Shown: positions 46,877 through 55,064 of the stretch, in pieces
Numbering within the stretch: the first letter of the stretch is position 1
Layout of the letters: every line of letters begins with the position of its first letter
Assembly: GCF_038096165.1 (NCBI RefSeq)
Contig: NZ_CP151076.1
Coordinates: 5,825,501-5,889,500 of the forward strand
DNA length: 64,000 nt
Origin: Pseudomonas sp. G.S.17
Lineage (GTDB): Bacteria; Pseudomonadota; Gammaproteobacteria; Pseudomonadales; Pseudomonadaceae
Reading direction: 5' to 3'
Made by a program: the position numbers and the translations under genes
Notes under the pieces: generated by a model
The model's input: the letters and a program-made list of their open reading frames with translations, nothing else
Database searches by the model: none
Told to the model about the DNA's origin: nothing

Positions 46877-47653
46877 ATGACCATTGAAAACAAGGATTGC
46901 CCAGTGCCGACTCCGCCTGCCATTTCTCCACTGGCCGCCCAGATGGGTGACAGTCCGGCGCCGCTATACGCCCGAGTCAAGCACATGATCGCCCAGCAGA
47001 TCCAGAATGGAACCTGGGCGCCGCATCACCGCGTGCCGTCGGAAAGCGAGCTGGTCACCCAATTGGGCTTCAGCCGAATGACCATCAATCGTGCCTTGCG
47101 TGAGTTGACCGCCGAAGGTCTGCTGGTGCGGATGCAGGGTGTAGGAACATTCGTCGCTGAACCCAAGAGCCAGTCGGCGTTGTTCGAAGTCCATAACATT
47201 GCCGACGAAATTGCCGCGCGCGGTCATCGCCACAGCTGCAAGGTCATCCTGCTCAATGAAGAAGCAGCCGGCTCGGAACGCGCCCTGGCCCTGGACATGC
47301 GCGAAGGCCAGCGAGTATTCCATTCGTTGATCGTGCATTTCGAAAACGATCTGCCGGTGCAAATCGAAGACCGTTTCGTCAACGCCCTGGTCGCGCCGGA
47401 TTACCTCAAGCAGGATTTCACCCTGCAAACGCCCTACGCCTATCTGTCGCAAGTCGCACCGCTGACCGAAGGTGAGCACGTCGTCGAGGCGATTCTGGCC
47501 GAGCCCGGCGAATGCAAGCTGCTGCAAATCGAGCCGGGCGAACCTTGCCTGCTGATTCGCCGCCGCACCTGGTCCGGCCGTCAGCCCGTAACGGCGGCGC
47601 GCCTGATTCATCCCGGTTCCCGCCATCGCCTGGAAGGACGTTTCAGCAAATGA
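46877..47653 (+). CDS. hutC: Histidine utilisation repressor, GntR/HutC family
   Basis: Represses the hut genes and releases DNA when urocanate binds. It has 258 residues: an N-terminal winged helix of the GntR type (about 30-95; PSESELVTQLGFSRMTINRALREL, with TAEGLLVRMQGVGTFVAE as the wing), then the UTRA effector domain (FEVHNIADEIAARGH, LPVQIEDRFVN, RRRTWSGRQPVTAARL). The ATG at 46877 gives about 25 residues before the domain. The stop overlaps hutD by four bases. Operator-like palindromes lie at 46754 and 51994. Confidence 0.95.
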   Translation: MTIENKDCPVPTPPAISPLAAQMGDSPAPLYARVKHMIAQQIQNGTWAPHHRVPSESELVTQLGFSRMTINRALRELTAEGLLVRMQGVGTFVAEPKSQSALFEVHNIADEIAARGHRHSCKVILLNEEAAGSERALALDMREGQRVFHSLIVHFENDLPVQIEDRFVNALVAPDYLKQDFTLQTPYAYLSQVAPLTEGEHVVEAILAEPGECKLLQIEPGEPCLLIRRRTWSGRQPVTAARLIHPGSRHRLEGRFSK

Positions 47654-48243
47654 CCCGACTGACTGTTCTGCGCGCCGCCGATTACCCCCGCATGCCCTGG
47701 AAGAACGGCGGCGGCAGTACCGAAGAAATCACCCGCGATGCAGGTATTGGTCTGGACGCTTTCGGTTGGCGGCTGTCGATTGCCGATATCGAAGCGTCAG
47801 GCGGGTTTTCGGTGTTTGCCGGTTATCAGCGCATCATCACCGTGCTGCAAGGCGCGGGCATGACGCTGGATGTGGACGGCGCGCTGACCGAGCCACTGAT
47901 CCCCGGCGATCCGTTTGCCTTCAGTGGCGACAGTCAGGTCAGCTGCAATCTGCTTGATGGACCGATTCGCGACTTCAATCTGATCTACGCTCCTCAGCGC
48001 TACCGCGCCAGCCTGAAGTGGATCGATGTCCTGCAACCGCAACGCCTGTTCACCTCGGCGCACACGCTGCTGCTGTTCAGCATCGCCCAGCAAATGGCCG
48101 CGAACCTGGGTGAACATCCGCCGCAATTGCTGGAAAAGCATGATTGCCTGCAATTGGACAACGAAACCGGAGCGTTGCAGGAAGTGGTGCTCTACGCGCC
48201 CAAGGCCAGTCGCTGCTGTTTGATTGAACTAAGCAAAATCTGA
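47650..48243 (+). CDS. hutD: HutD, cupin-like hut governor protein
   Basis: A 197-residue protein of the HutD (Ves-like) family with a double-cupin fold. The conserved opening is TVLRAADYPRMPWKNGGGST, followed by WRLSIADIEASGGFSVFAGYQR and CNLLDGPIRDFNLIY. In P. fluorescens HutD has been described as a governor that limits the upper level of hut expression; the molecular activity is not established. The ATG at 47650 overlaps the hutC stop (ATGA). It is separated from the rest of the hut genes by nhaA and a sigma-factor module. Confidence 0.92.
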   Translation: MTRLTVLRAADYPRMPWKNGGGSTEEITRDAGIGLDAFGWRLSIADIEASGGFSVFAGYQRIITVLQGAGMTLDVDGALTEPLIPGDPFAFSGDSQVSCNLLDGPIRDFNLIYAPQRYRASLKWIDVLQPQRLFTSAHTLLLFSIAQQMAANLGEHPPQLLEKHDCLQLDNETGALQEVVLYAPKASRCCLIELSKI

Positions 48244-48264
48244 ATTCTCAACGCGCATTCCGTA

Positions 48265-48404
48265 CAGACTGTGTGAAAACTACTGCGCTCGACAATACTG
48301 CGTTAAAAACAGGCGAAAAATGCTCATTTAGAACACCTAGACTCCGCTTTTTCGCCTGTTTTTGCCTTGTCTTGTCATCGCTCGTGACGTTTTCACACAG
48401 TCTG
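48265..48404. mobile_element. 140-bp MITE-like element with nested inverted repeats
   Basis: Perfect 16-bp terminal inverted repeats CAGACTGTGTGAAAAC (48265-48280) and GTTTTCACACAGTCTG (48389-48404) bracket a second perfect 16-bp inverted repeat AAAAACAGGCGAAAAA / TTTTTCGCCTGTTTTT (48305-48320, 48348-48363). The direct repeat CGTA flanks both ends (48261-48264 and 48405-48408), as expected of a 4-bp target duplication. The right CGTA is the first four bases of a REP unit, so the element sits in a REPIN. It has no coding capacity. The parent transposase is not in the window. Confidence 0.8.
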
Positions 48405-48494
48405 CGTAGGACCGGACTTGTCCGGGAAAAGCGTCGAGTGTTCCGAAGAAATCTTCAGCGCTTGTCCCGGCCTCTTCGGGGACAAGTCTCCTAC
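48405..48494. repeat. REPIN, type B variant (GGACCGGACTTGTCCGG), target of the MITE-like element
   Basis: CGTAGGACCGGACTTGTCCG at the left; the right unit is a diverged complement ending GACAAGTCTCCTAC. Together with the MITE it fills most of the 352-base hutD-nhaA spacer, which holds no gene. Confidence 0.8.
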
Positions 48495-48595
48495 CAGTGT
48501 GTATGACTCTGACGCGATAATTCACCTGGCCAGGCGCTTTGTCATGAATCACCTGTGATAACTTGGCTGACTTTTCAGGGGAACCACGACCGCCA

Positions 48596-49777
48596 ATGAC
48601 GACGATGAATAACAAAGAAACCCCACGCGCCATCGCCATTCTTGCCAGCTTCCTGGCTTCCGAGTCCGCTGGCGGCATTGTCCTGATGGGCGCCGCGCTG
48701 GCCGCCCTGATCGTCGCCAACTCAGGCCTGTCAGCGGGCTATTTTTCGATATTGCACAGCGTCTGGCTCGGCCTTTCCGTCGAGTTGTGGATCAACGACG
48801 GGCTGATGGCGATCTTCTTTCTGATGGTCGGCCTGGAAATCAAACGCGAAGTGCTGGCGGGCGGACTCGCCACCTGGGGGCAACGTGCCCTGCCCGGTTT
48901 CGCGGCGGCGGGCGGCATGCTGGTGCCGGCGCTGATCTACATCGCCATCAACTGGGGCAACCCGAAAACCATGAGCGGCTGGGCGATCCCGGCGGCCACC
49001 GATATCGCCTTCGCCCTGGGCGTGCTGTCCTTGCTCGGCAAGCGCGTGCCAACCTCCCTGAAAGTGTTCCTCGCCGCGCTGGCGATTCTCGACGATCTCG
49101 GCGCCGTGACGATCATTGCCTTCTTCTACAGTTCCGGCCTGAACATGCCGATGCTGCTGGCTTCGTTCGTGACCCTGGGCGTATTGATCGCCATGAATCG
49201 CCTGCAGGTGCGGCGCCTGCTGCCGTTTTTGCTGCTGGGCGCACTGTTGTGGTTCTTCGTCCTGCAATCGGGGGTTCACGCCACCCTCGCCGGGGTTGCG
49301 CTGGCGCTGTGCATTCCGCTGGGCAAACCCGAAGAAGAAGCGCGCTCGCCGCTGCTGTTTCTCGAAGAGAAAATGCATTACTGGGTCGCGTTCGCCATCG
49401 TGCCGATTTTCGGTTTTGCCAATGCGGGCGTATCGCTGTCCGGGATATCCCTGCAAAACCTGATCGATCCTGTGCCGCTGGGCGTCGCCCTCGGCCTGTT
49501 CGTCGGCAAACAGATCGGCGTGTTCCTCGCGGCCGTACTGGCGATACGTGCCGGGCTTGCGGTGTTGCCCGAAGGCAGCAACTGGGTGCAACTCTATGGC
49601 GTAGCGATTTTGTGCGGCATCGGTTTCACCATGAGCCTGTTCATCGGCAATCTGGCGTTTGCGGGTTCCGCGCATCTGGTGGACGAAGTTAAAGTCGGCG
49701 TGCTGATGGGTTCGGGACTGGCCGCGATTGCCGGGGTGATCCTGCTGCGCAGTCGCGTGAGCACGGGCAAAAAATAA
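48596..49777 (+). CDS. nhaA: Na+/H+ antiporter NhaA
   Basis: Electrogenic exchange of sodium for protons across the inner membrane; pH and salt homeostasis. It has 393 residues and twelve predicted helices. Family marks are [49 protein letters not shown] and the ion-binding pair in [17 protein letters not shown] (Asp-Asp), then [16 protein letters not shown] chose the ATG at 48596 (AGGGGA upstream); an ATG three codons later is also possible. It is not part of histidine metabolism; its position between hutD and hutU splits that locus. Confidence 0.95.
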   Translation: MTTMNNKETPRAIAILASFLASESAGGIVLMGAALAALIVANSGLSAGYFSILHSVWLGLSVELWINDGLMAIFFLMVGLEIKREVLAGGLATWGQRALPGFAAAGGMLVPALIYIAINWGNPKTMSGWAIPAATDIAFALGVLSLLGKRVPTSLKVFLAALAILDDLGAVTIIAFFYSSGLNMPMLLASFVTLGVLIAMNRLQVRRLLPFLLLGALLWFFVLQSGVHATLAGVALALCIPLGKPEEEARSPLLFLEEKMHYWVAFAIVPIFGFANAGVSLSGISLQNLIDPVPLGVALGLFVGKQIGVFLAAVLAIRAGLAVLPEGSNWVQLYGVAILCGIGFTMSLFIGNLAFAGSAHLVDEVKVGVLMGSGLAAIAGVILLRSRVSTGKK

Positions 49778-49874
49778 ATTTTCAAATCACTGCATCCAGA
49801 TTGATTTCTCGCGGGTAGTACAGATAAGCAGTCGTTTTGACTGCCATGCGAATAAACAATCTGGAGAAACCTGC

Positions 49875-50408
49875 ATGAACGCAAAACGCTTGCTCTGCCT
49901 GTCCGGTGCCGCCCTGGCCTTCACTTGCCTGGCACCTGCCGCCTTCGCTCAAAGCAATCTGCCGGAAACCGTTCGTGTGCCGGACGGCCACAAAATCAGC
50001 CTGGAAACCACTGGCGTCGGCGAGATCACTTATGAGTGCCGCGCCAAAGCCAACATGCCCGATGAACTGGAATGGGCGTTTGTCGGCCCCAAAGCCGCGC
50101 TCAATGATCGCAGTGGCAAGCAGGTCGGCACCTACTTCGGCCCGCCTGCCACCTGGGAAGCCAAAGACGGCTCGAAAGTGACCGGCACGCAATTGGCTGT
50201 GGCGCCCGCTGGCGCCGGCAACATTCCGTATCAATTGGTGAAGGCCAATCCGGCTGAAGGCAAAGGCGCCATGCACGGCGTTGCGTACATCCAGCGTGTC
50301 GCCATCAAAGGTGGCGTAGCGCCCGCAACGGCTTGCGCAGCGAGCAATAAAGGCGCGAAAGAAGTGGTGAAATATCAGGCCGACTACATCTTCTGGGCCG
50401 CCAAGTAA
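49875..50408 (+). CDS. DUF3455 secreted protein
   Basis: A 177-residue exported protein with signal RLLCLSGAALAFTCLAPAAFA and a single DUF3455 domain: LPETVRVPDGHKISLETTGVG, the YECRAK Cys, WEAKDGSKVTGTQL, then MHGVAYIQRVAIKGG with a second Cys near the end, possibly disulphide-bonded. The function is unknown. It is 81 bases upstream of an ECF sigma factor gene on the same strand, a neighbourhood that suggests it is made under that sigma factor. Confidence 0.82.
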   Translation: MNAKRLLCLSGAALAFTCLAPAAFAQSNLPETVRVPDGHKISLETTGVGEITYECRAKANMPDELEWAFVGPKAALNDRSGKQVGTYFGPPATWEAKDGSKVTGTQLAVAPAGAGNIPYQLVKANPAEGKGAMHGVAYIQRVAIKGGVAPATACAASNKGAKEVVKYQADYIFWAAK

Positions 50409-50489
50409 TCCAAACAATCCAAGTGAGTGCTGCGCGGGAACTGGGCTATGCTCCTGCGCGGGCGCTCTGGCTAACAGGCCGGGGCACTG

Positions 50490-51077
50490 GTGCTCTGCGG
50501 ATGGCATATCGACTTGTCTTCACACGAATCCCTCTTTGATTACGAAGCTGCACTGGATGCCTGCGCGCGCGGCGAGCGGCAGGCGCTTGAGCGGCTTTAT
50601 GCCCAGGAAAGCGCCCGATTGCTGGGCGTGGCGCAACGACTGGTGCGCGACAGCGCGCTGGCGCAGGACATCGTGCACGACGCATTCATCAAGATCTGGA
50701 CCCGCGCGGCAAGCTTCGACGCCAGTAAAGGCTCGGCCCGTGGCTGGTTGTTCAGCATCACCCGAAACCTGGCTTTGAACACGATCCGCGACAACGCCCG
50801 TGAAGTTCAGGGTGATGGGGATGAGCAAACCCTTGAAGCCCAGGCGACTCTGGAAGGCTGGAACGCAACCGTGGACAGCTTCGATTGGCGAGTCAATCCG
50901 GGACGCATCGAGCTCTGCCTGGAACAACTGGAACCGGTGCGCCGCAATTGCGTGTTCCACGCCTATGTCGACGGCTATTCGCATCAGGAAATCGCCAAAA
51001 AAATCGGCGCGCCGCTGGGCACAGTCAAAGCCTGGATCAAGCGCAGCCTTACGGCGTTACGGGAGTGCATCGGATGA
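50490..51077 (+). CDS. ECF-type RNA polymerase sigma factor
   Basis: Sigma-70 family group 4 protein of 195 residues from GTG at 50490 (GGGG five bases upstream); a TTG at 50514 would give 187 residues. Region 2 covers QESARLLGVAQRLVRDSALAQD, IVHDAFIKIWTRA and GWLFSITRNLALNTIRD; region 4 is the C-terminal helix-turn-helix HQEIAKKIGAPLGTVKAWIKRS. The stop overlaps the anti-sigma gene by four bases, the usual pairing. The signal sensed is unknown; the DUF3455 gene just upstream is the likeliest target. Confidence 0.9.
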   Translation: MLCGWHIDLSSHESLFDYEAALDACARGERQALERLYAQESARLLGVAQRLVRDSALAQDIVHDAFIKIWTRAASFDASKGSARGWLFSITRNLALNTIRDNAREVQGDGDEQTLEAQATLEGWNATVDSFDWRVNPGRIELCLEQLEPVRRNCVFHAYVDGYSHQEIAKKIGAPLGTVKAWIKRSLTALRECIG

Positions 51078-51796
51078 GCAGCAAACCGGGCAATGATCCC
51101 CACGAACCGATTGAAGAATTGGCCGGCGAATACGTCTTGGGCACCTTGTCCGCCGAGCGCCGCCGGGAAGTGCAGCGCCGCCTGCCTGATGAGCCGGCGT
51201 TGCGCGCTGCCGTCGAAGCGTGGGAAGAACGCCTGCTGCCGCTGACGAACCTGGCCGAACCGGTAACTCCGCCGCCACGGCTTTGGGAGCGCATCGAGCG
51301 CAGTGTCAACGAGTTGGTTGCGCCTGTTGATACGTCTCGCCGCGAGCTCGTGCGCTGGTGGCAAAGCCTGTCGCTTTGGCGCGGCCTTGCCGGTGCCGGT
51401 CTTGCCGCGTCATTGGTGCTGGGCATTACGCTGCTCATGCGGCCCTCGCTGAATGCGCCTTCTTATCTGGTGGTGCTCGTTGCCCCGCAAGACAAGGCAC
51501 CCGGCTGGGTGATTCAGGCCAGTAACAGTCAGGAAATCCAGTTGATACCGCTCAGCATTACCGAAGTGCCGGCAGACAAGGCGCTGGAGTTCTGGACCAA
51601 GGCCGATGGCTGGCAAGGCCCGGTTTCCCTCGGTTTGGTCAAACCGGGTGAAACACTGCATGTGCCACTGGACAAATTACCGCCCCTGCAGCCCAACCAG
51701 CTGTTCGAGCTGACCTTGGAAAAATCCACCGGCTCACCCATCGGCAAACCCACCGGCCCGATTCAATTCATTGGCCGCGCGGTAAAAGTCATCTGA
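51074..51796 (+). CDS. Anti-sigma factor, RskA/anti-sigma-K type
   Basis: Membrane-bound anti-sigma factor of 240 residues. The N-terminal cytoplasmic domain (EELAGEYVLGTLSAERRREV) binds the sigma factor. One membrane helix follows at about residues 100-118 (GLAGAGLAASLVLGITLLM), then a periplasmic RskA C-terminal domain (YLVVLVAPQDKAPGWVIQAS, FWTKADGW, FELTLEKSTGSPIGKPTGPI). No zinc-binding HxxxCxxC is present. It is coupled to the sigma gene by an ATGA overlap. hutU lies 330 bases downstream behind its own promoter. Confidence 0.9.
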   Translation: MSSKPGNDPHEPIEELAGEYVLGTLSAERRREVQRRLPDEPALRAAVEAWEERLLPLTNLAEPVTPPPRLWERIERSVNELVAPVDTSRRELVRWWQSLSLWRGLAGAGLAASLVLGITLLMRPSLNAPSYLVVLVAPQDKAPGWVIQASNSQEIQLIPLSITEVPADKALEFWTKADGWQGPVSLGLVKPGETLHVPLDKLPPLQPNQLFELTLEKSTGSPIGKPTGPIQFIGRAVKVI

Positions 51797-51815
51797 TCAA
51801 AAGTGTGCCCCGTTT

Positions 51816-51861
51816 TGTTACCTAACGCCCCGAAACGAGGCAAAACGTCGTTTCAGTAACA
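51816..51861 (+). promoter_or_regulatory. Possible activator half-sites upstream of the hutU promoter
   Basis: TGTTAC at 51816-51821 and GTAACA at 51856-51861 form an inverted pair 34 bases apart, about 110-160 bases before the sigma-54 element. TGTTAC/GTAACA subsites are reported for CbrB, the known activator of hutU, but the usual spacing is shorter, so this is tentative. The remainder of the 330-base spacer carries only the promoter and operator described next. Confidence 0.3.
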
Positions 51862-51972
51862 TCCCGTCGACCTCTCCCTGTACCTCCTCGCCAAATCAAC
51901 GACTCGTTAACAAGCCCGACATACGGGCGTTTACGCGGTTTTTTGTGGCTCGCTTAACGGCTGCCACAAGAA

Positions 51973-51990
51973 TTGGTCCTCCAATTGCAT
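51973..51990 (+). promoter_or_regulatory. Sigma-54 promoter of hutU
   Basis: TTGGTCCTCCAATTGCAT has GG at 51975-51976 and GC at 51987-51988, exactly 10 bases apart, with TTGC as the -12 element. Start of transcription is expected near 52000. hutU of P. fluorescens is known to be RpoN-dependent and activated by CbrB/NtrC. Confidence 0.8.
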
Positions 51991-51993
51991 ATG

Positions 51994-52007
51994 CTTGTAT
52001 GTACAAG
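51994..52007. promoter_or_regulatory. HutC operator overlapping the hutU transcription start
   Basis: CTTGTATGTACAAG: 6-bp inverted arms CTTGTA/TACAAG around TG. It starts six bases after the -12 GC and would cover the start point, so bound HutC should block the sigma-54 polymerase. The core matches the site at 46754. Confidence 0.8.
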
Positions 52008-52126
52008 TAAAGCCAAGTACGTCGAATGACCCCTGCTACAGTCAAACGATGCCTGCGCCGCACTTACCCCAATTGCCCACTCGCCGTCTGATGGCGGGGC
52101 TGGATTGATCGCTGAGGAGTTCGTTC

Positions 52127-53812
52127 GTGACCGAGAATAACCAACACTGGACCCGTTACCGTGACGTCGAAGTGCGTGCTGCCCGTGGCACCCAGCTCAC
52201 TGCCAAAAGCTGGATGACTGAAGCACCGCTGCGCATGTTGATGAACAACCTCGACCCTGAAGTTGCCGAGAACCCCAAGGAATTGGTGGTTTACGGCGGC
52301 ATCGGTCGCGCCGCGCGCAATTGGGAATGCTACGACAAGATCGTCGAAAGCCTGACCCACCTGAATGACGACGAAACCCTGCTGATTCAGTCCGGCAAAC
52401 CCGTCGGCGTATTCAAGACCCACAGCAACGCGCCCCGTGTGCTGATCGCCAACTCCAATCTGGTGCCGCACTGGGCCAGCTGGGAACACTTCAACGAACT
52501 GGATGCCAAGGGCCTGGCGATGTATGGCCAGATGACCGCCGGCAGCTGGATCTACATCGGCAGCCAGGGCATCGTGCAAGGCACTTACGAAACCTTCGTC
52601 GAGGCCGGTCGCCAGCATTACAACGGCAGCCTCAAGGGCAAATGGGTGCTGACCGCAGGCTTGGGCGGCATGGGCGGGGCGCAACCGCTGGCCGCAGGCA
52701 TGGCCGGCGCCAGCTCGCTGAACATCGAATGCCAGCAGAGCCGCATCGACTTCCGTCTCAAGACCCGTTACGTCGACGAGCAAGCCGTGGACCTGGACGA
52801 CGCTCTCGCGCGCATCGCCAAATACACCGCTGAAGGCAAGGCGATCTCCATCGCGCTGTGTGGCAACGCCGCCGAAATCCTCCCGGAAATGGTTCGTCGT
52901 GGCGTGCGCCCGGACATGGTCACCGACCAGACCAGCGCCCACGACCCGCTCAATGGTTATCTGCCCAAAGGCTGGAGCTGGGACGAGTACCGCGCCCGCT
53001 CGCTAACCGAACCGGCTGCCGTGGTGAAAGCCGCCAAGCAATCCATGGCGGTACACGTCGAAGCCATGCTCGCGTTCCAGAAAATGGGTATTCCAACCTT
53101 CGACTACGGCAACAACATTCGTCAGATGGCGAAGGAAGAAGGCGTGGAAAACGCCTTCGACTTCCCGGGTTTTGTTCCCGCCTACATTCGTCCGTTGTTC
53201 TGCCGTGGCGTAGGACCGTTCCGTTGGGCGGCGTTGTCCGGCGACCCGGAAGACATCTACAAGACCGACGCCAAGGTCAAGGAGCTGATCCCGGATGACG
53301 CCCACTTGCACAATTGGCTGAACATGGCCCGCGAGCGCATTGCATTTCAGGGTCTGCCGGCGCGGATTTGCTGGGTTGGCCTGGGCCAGCGCGCCATGCT
53401 CGGTCTGGCTTTCAACGAAATGGTACGCAGCGGCGAGTTGTCGGCGCCGGTGGTGATCGGCCGCGACCATCTGGACTCCGGCTCGGTCGCCAGCCCGAAC
53501 CGTGAAACCGAATCCATGCAGGATGGCTCAGATGCAGTGTCCGATTGGCCGCTGCTCAACGCCCTGCTCAATACCGCCAGCGGCGCGACCTGGGTTTCGC
53601 TGCACCACGGCGGCGGCGTCGGCATGGGTTTCTCCCAGCATTCGGGCATGGTCATCGTTTGCGACGGCAGCGACGAAGCCGCCGAACGCATCGCCCGCGT
53701 CCTGCATAACGACCCGGCGACGGGTGTGATGCGTCACGCCGATGCGGGTTATCAGATCGCGATTGATTGCGCCAACGAAAAGGGCTTGAACCTGCCGATG
53801 ATTGGCAGCTGA
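52127..53812 (+). CDS. hutU: Urocanate hydratase
   Basis: Adds water to urocanate to give 4-imidazolone-5-propionate, using tightly bound NAD+ as an electrophile. Its 561 residues are family length. Features are [22 protein letters not shown] at the start, the NAD-binding [13 protein letters not shown], and the active-site [11 protein letters not shown] with Cys415, which corresponds to the catalytic-site Cys410 of P. putida, then [18 protein letters not shown]. The start is GTG at 52127 behind GAGGAG. It has its own sigma-54 promoter and HutC operator and heads the hutU-XWV-hutH-like-TIG transcription unit. Confidence 0.97.
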   Translation: MTENNQHWTRYRDVEVRAARGTQLTAKSWMTEAPLRMLMNNLDPEVAENPKELVVYGGIGRAARNWECYDKIVESLTHLNDDETLLIQSGKPVGVFKTHSNAPRVLIANSNLVPHWASWEHFNELDAKGLAMYGQMTAGSWIYIGSQGIVQGTYETFVEAGRQHYNGSLKGKWVLTAGLGGMGGAQPLAAGMAGASSLNIECQQSRIDFRLKTRYVDEQAVDLDDALARIAKYTAEGKAISIALCGNAAEILPEMVRRGVRPDMVTDQTSAHDPLNGYLPKGWSWDEYRARSLTEPAAVVKAAKQSMAVHVEAMLAFQKMGIPTFDYGNNIRQMAKEEGVENAFDFPGFVPAYIRPLFCRGVGPFRWAALSGDPEDIYKTDAKVKELIPDDAHLHNWLNMARERIAFQGLPARICWVGLGQRAMLGLAFNEMVRSGELSAPVVIGRDHLDSGSVASPNRETESMQDGSDAVSDWPLLNALLNTASGATWVSLHHGGGVGMGFSQHSGMVIVCDGSDEAAERIARVLHNDPATGVMRHADAGYQIAIDCANEKGLNLPMIGS

Positions 53813-53939
53813 TACAAACGGATGCCCGTAGGACCAGCAGGGACACAACGCTCAGGACCATCAAGTGTCCAAGCGTCAGGCCGGATGCCTGTTTTTGATC
53901 GGAAACCGCCAATCCATTTCCTGACTCGGAGCTTCAATA

Positions 53940-54908
53940 ATGAAAATGAACAAGGCCCTGCTTTCCACGACGCTTTGCCTGGGAATGCTCACCGCCGCCG
54001 GTGCAAGCCAGGCAGCTGGCTGGTGCGAGTCTGGCAAGCCGGTAAAGTTTGCCGGTCTGAACTGGGAAAGCGCGATGCTGTTGACCGACGTGCTGCAGAT
54101 TGTCCTGAACAAGGGTTACGGCTGTGAAGTCGACAGCCTGCCGGGTAATTCCATCACCATGGAAAACGCCTTGAGCACCAATGACATTCAGGTGTTCGCC
54201 GAGGAATGGGTAGGCCGCAGCGAAGTCTGGAACAAGGCCGAGAAAGCCGGGAAAGTCGTCGGTGTCGGTTCGCCGGTCAAAGGCGCGATTGAAGGCTGGT
54301 ACGTGCCGCGCTATGTGATTGAAGGCGATACCAAGCGCAAGCTGGAAGCGAAGGCGCCAAACCTCAAGTCGATCAGCGATCTGGCCCAGTATTCGACTTT
54401 GTTCAAAGATGCCGAAGAACCAGACAAAGGCCGCTTCTACAACTGCCCGGCCGGCTGGACCTGCGAGCTGGAAAACTCCGAAATGCTCAAGAGCTACGGC
54501 CTGGAAAGCAAGTACACCAACTTCCGCCCAGGCACCGGCCCGGCGCTGGATGCGGCGATTCTGTCCAGCTACAAACGTGGCGAGCCGATCCTGACGTACT
54601 ACTGGTCCCCAACGCCGTTGATGGGTCAGGTGGACATGGTTCGTCTTGAAGAGAAAGCCGGCGTGAACAAGACCATCGACATCAAGGTCGGCCTGTCCAA
54701 AGCCTTCCACGAGCAGGCACCGGAACTGGTGGCGGTGATGGAAAAGGTCAACATTCCTATCGACCTGCTCAACCAGAACCTGGCACGCATGACCAAGGAT
54801 CGCATCGAGTCGCCGAAACTGGCGAAGATCTTCCTCAAGGAACATCCTGAAATCTGGCACAACTGGGTCAGCGAAGACGCGGCCAAGAAGGTTGATGCTT
54901 CGTTGTAA
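53940..54908 (+). CDS. hutX: ABC transporter substrate-binding protein HutX
   Basis: Periplasmic binding protein of 322 residues of the OpuAC (glycine-betaine/proline/histidine) type. The signal peptide (KALLSTTLCLGMLTAAGASQA) is cut before AGWCESGKP. The mature protein has two lobes with NWESAMLLTDVLQIVLNKGYG, TGPALDAAILSSYKRGEPILTYYWSP and Cys residues (GWCESG, YGCEVD, NCPAGWTCE) that may form disulphides. It works with HutW and HutV; histidine or urocanate as ligand is inferred from the operon. A REPIN separates it from hutW, an arrangement that could keep its transcript level above that of the permease. Confidence 0.92.
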   Translation: MKMNKALLSTTLCLGMLTAAGASQAAGWCESGKPVKFAGLNWESAMLLTDVLQIVLNKGYGCEVDSLPGNSITMENALSTNDIQVFAEEWVGRSEVWNKAEKAGKVVGVGSPVKGAIEGWYVPRYVIEGDTKRKLEAKAPNLKSISDLAQYSTLFKDAEEPDKGRFYNCPAGWTCELENSEMLKSYGLESKYTNFRPGTGPALDAAILSSYKRGEPILTYYWSPTPLMGQVDMVRLEEKAGVNKTIDIKVGLSKAFHEQAPELVAVMEKVNIPIDLLNQNLARMTKDRIESPKLAKIFLKEHPEIWHNWVSEDAAKKVDASL

Positions 54909-54930
54909 TGAAATGACAAACGCAGCACCG

Positions 54931-55020
54931 GTGGGAGCAAGCTTGCTTGCGAAGACAATATCCAAGGCTCAAGAGAGGCTGGGGATGTAACGCCCTCTTC
55001 GCGAGCAAAGTCGCTCCCAC
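54931..55020. repeat. REPIN, type A, inside the hut operon
   Basis: Left GTGGGAGCAAGCTTGCTTGC, right CGCGAGCAAAGTCGCTCCCA (one base inserted), between hutX and hutW. Confidence 0.88.
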
Positions 55021-55064
55021 CCGGGCTCGCTCCCCACATTTCACGCCAGTAAGAGACCACCTTT

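Noticed and set aside
50430..50462. Direct repeat CTGCGCGGG with a GGAACT motif as an autoregulated ECF promoter
   Set aside because: GGAACT resembles a -35 of ECF promoters, but no matching -10 lies 16-17 bases on, and the two 9-bp repeats are within chance for this GC content.
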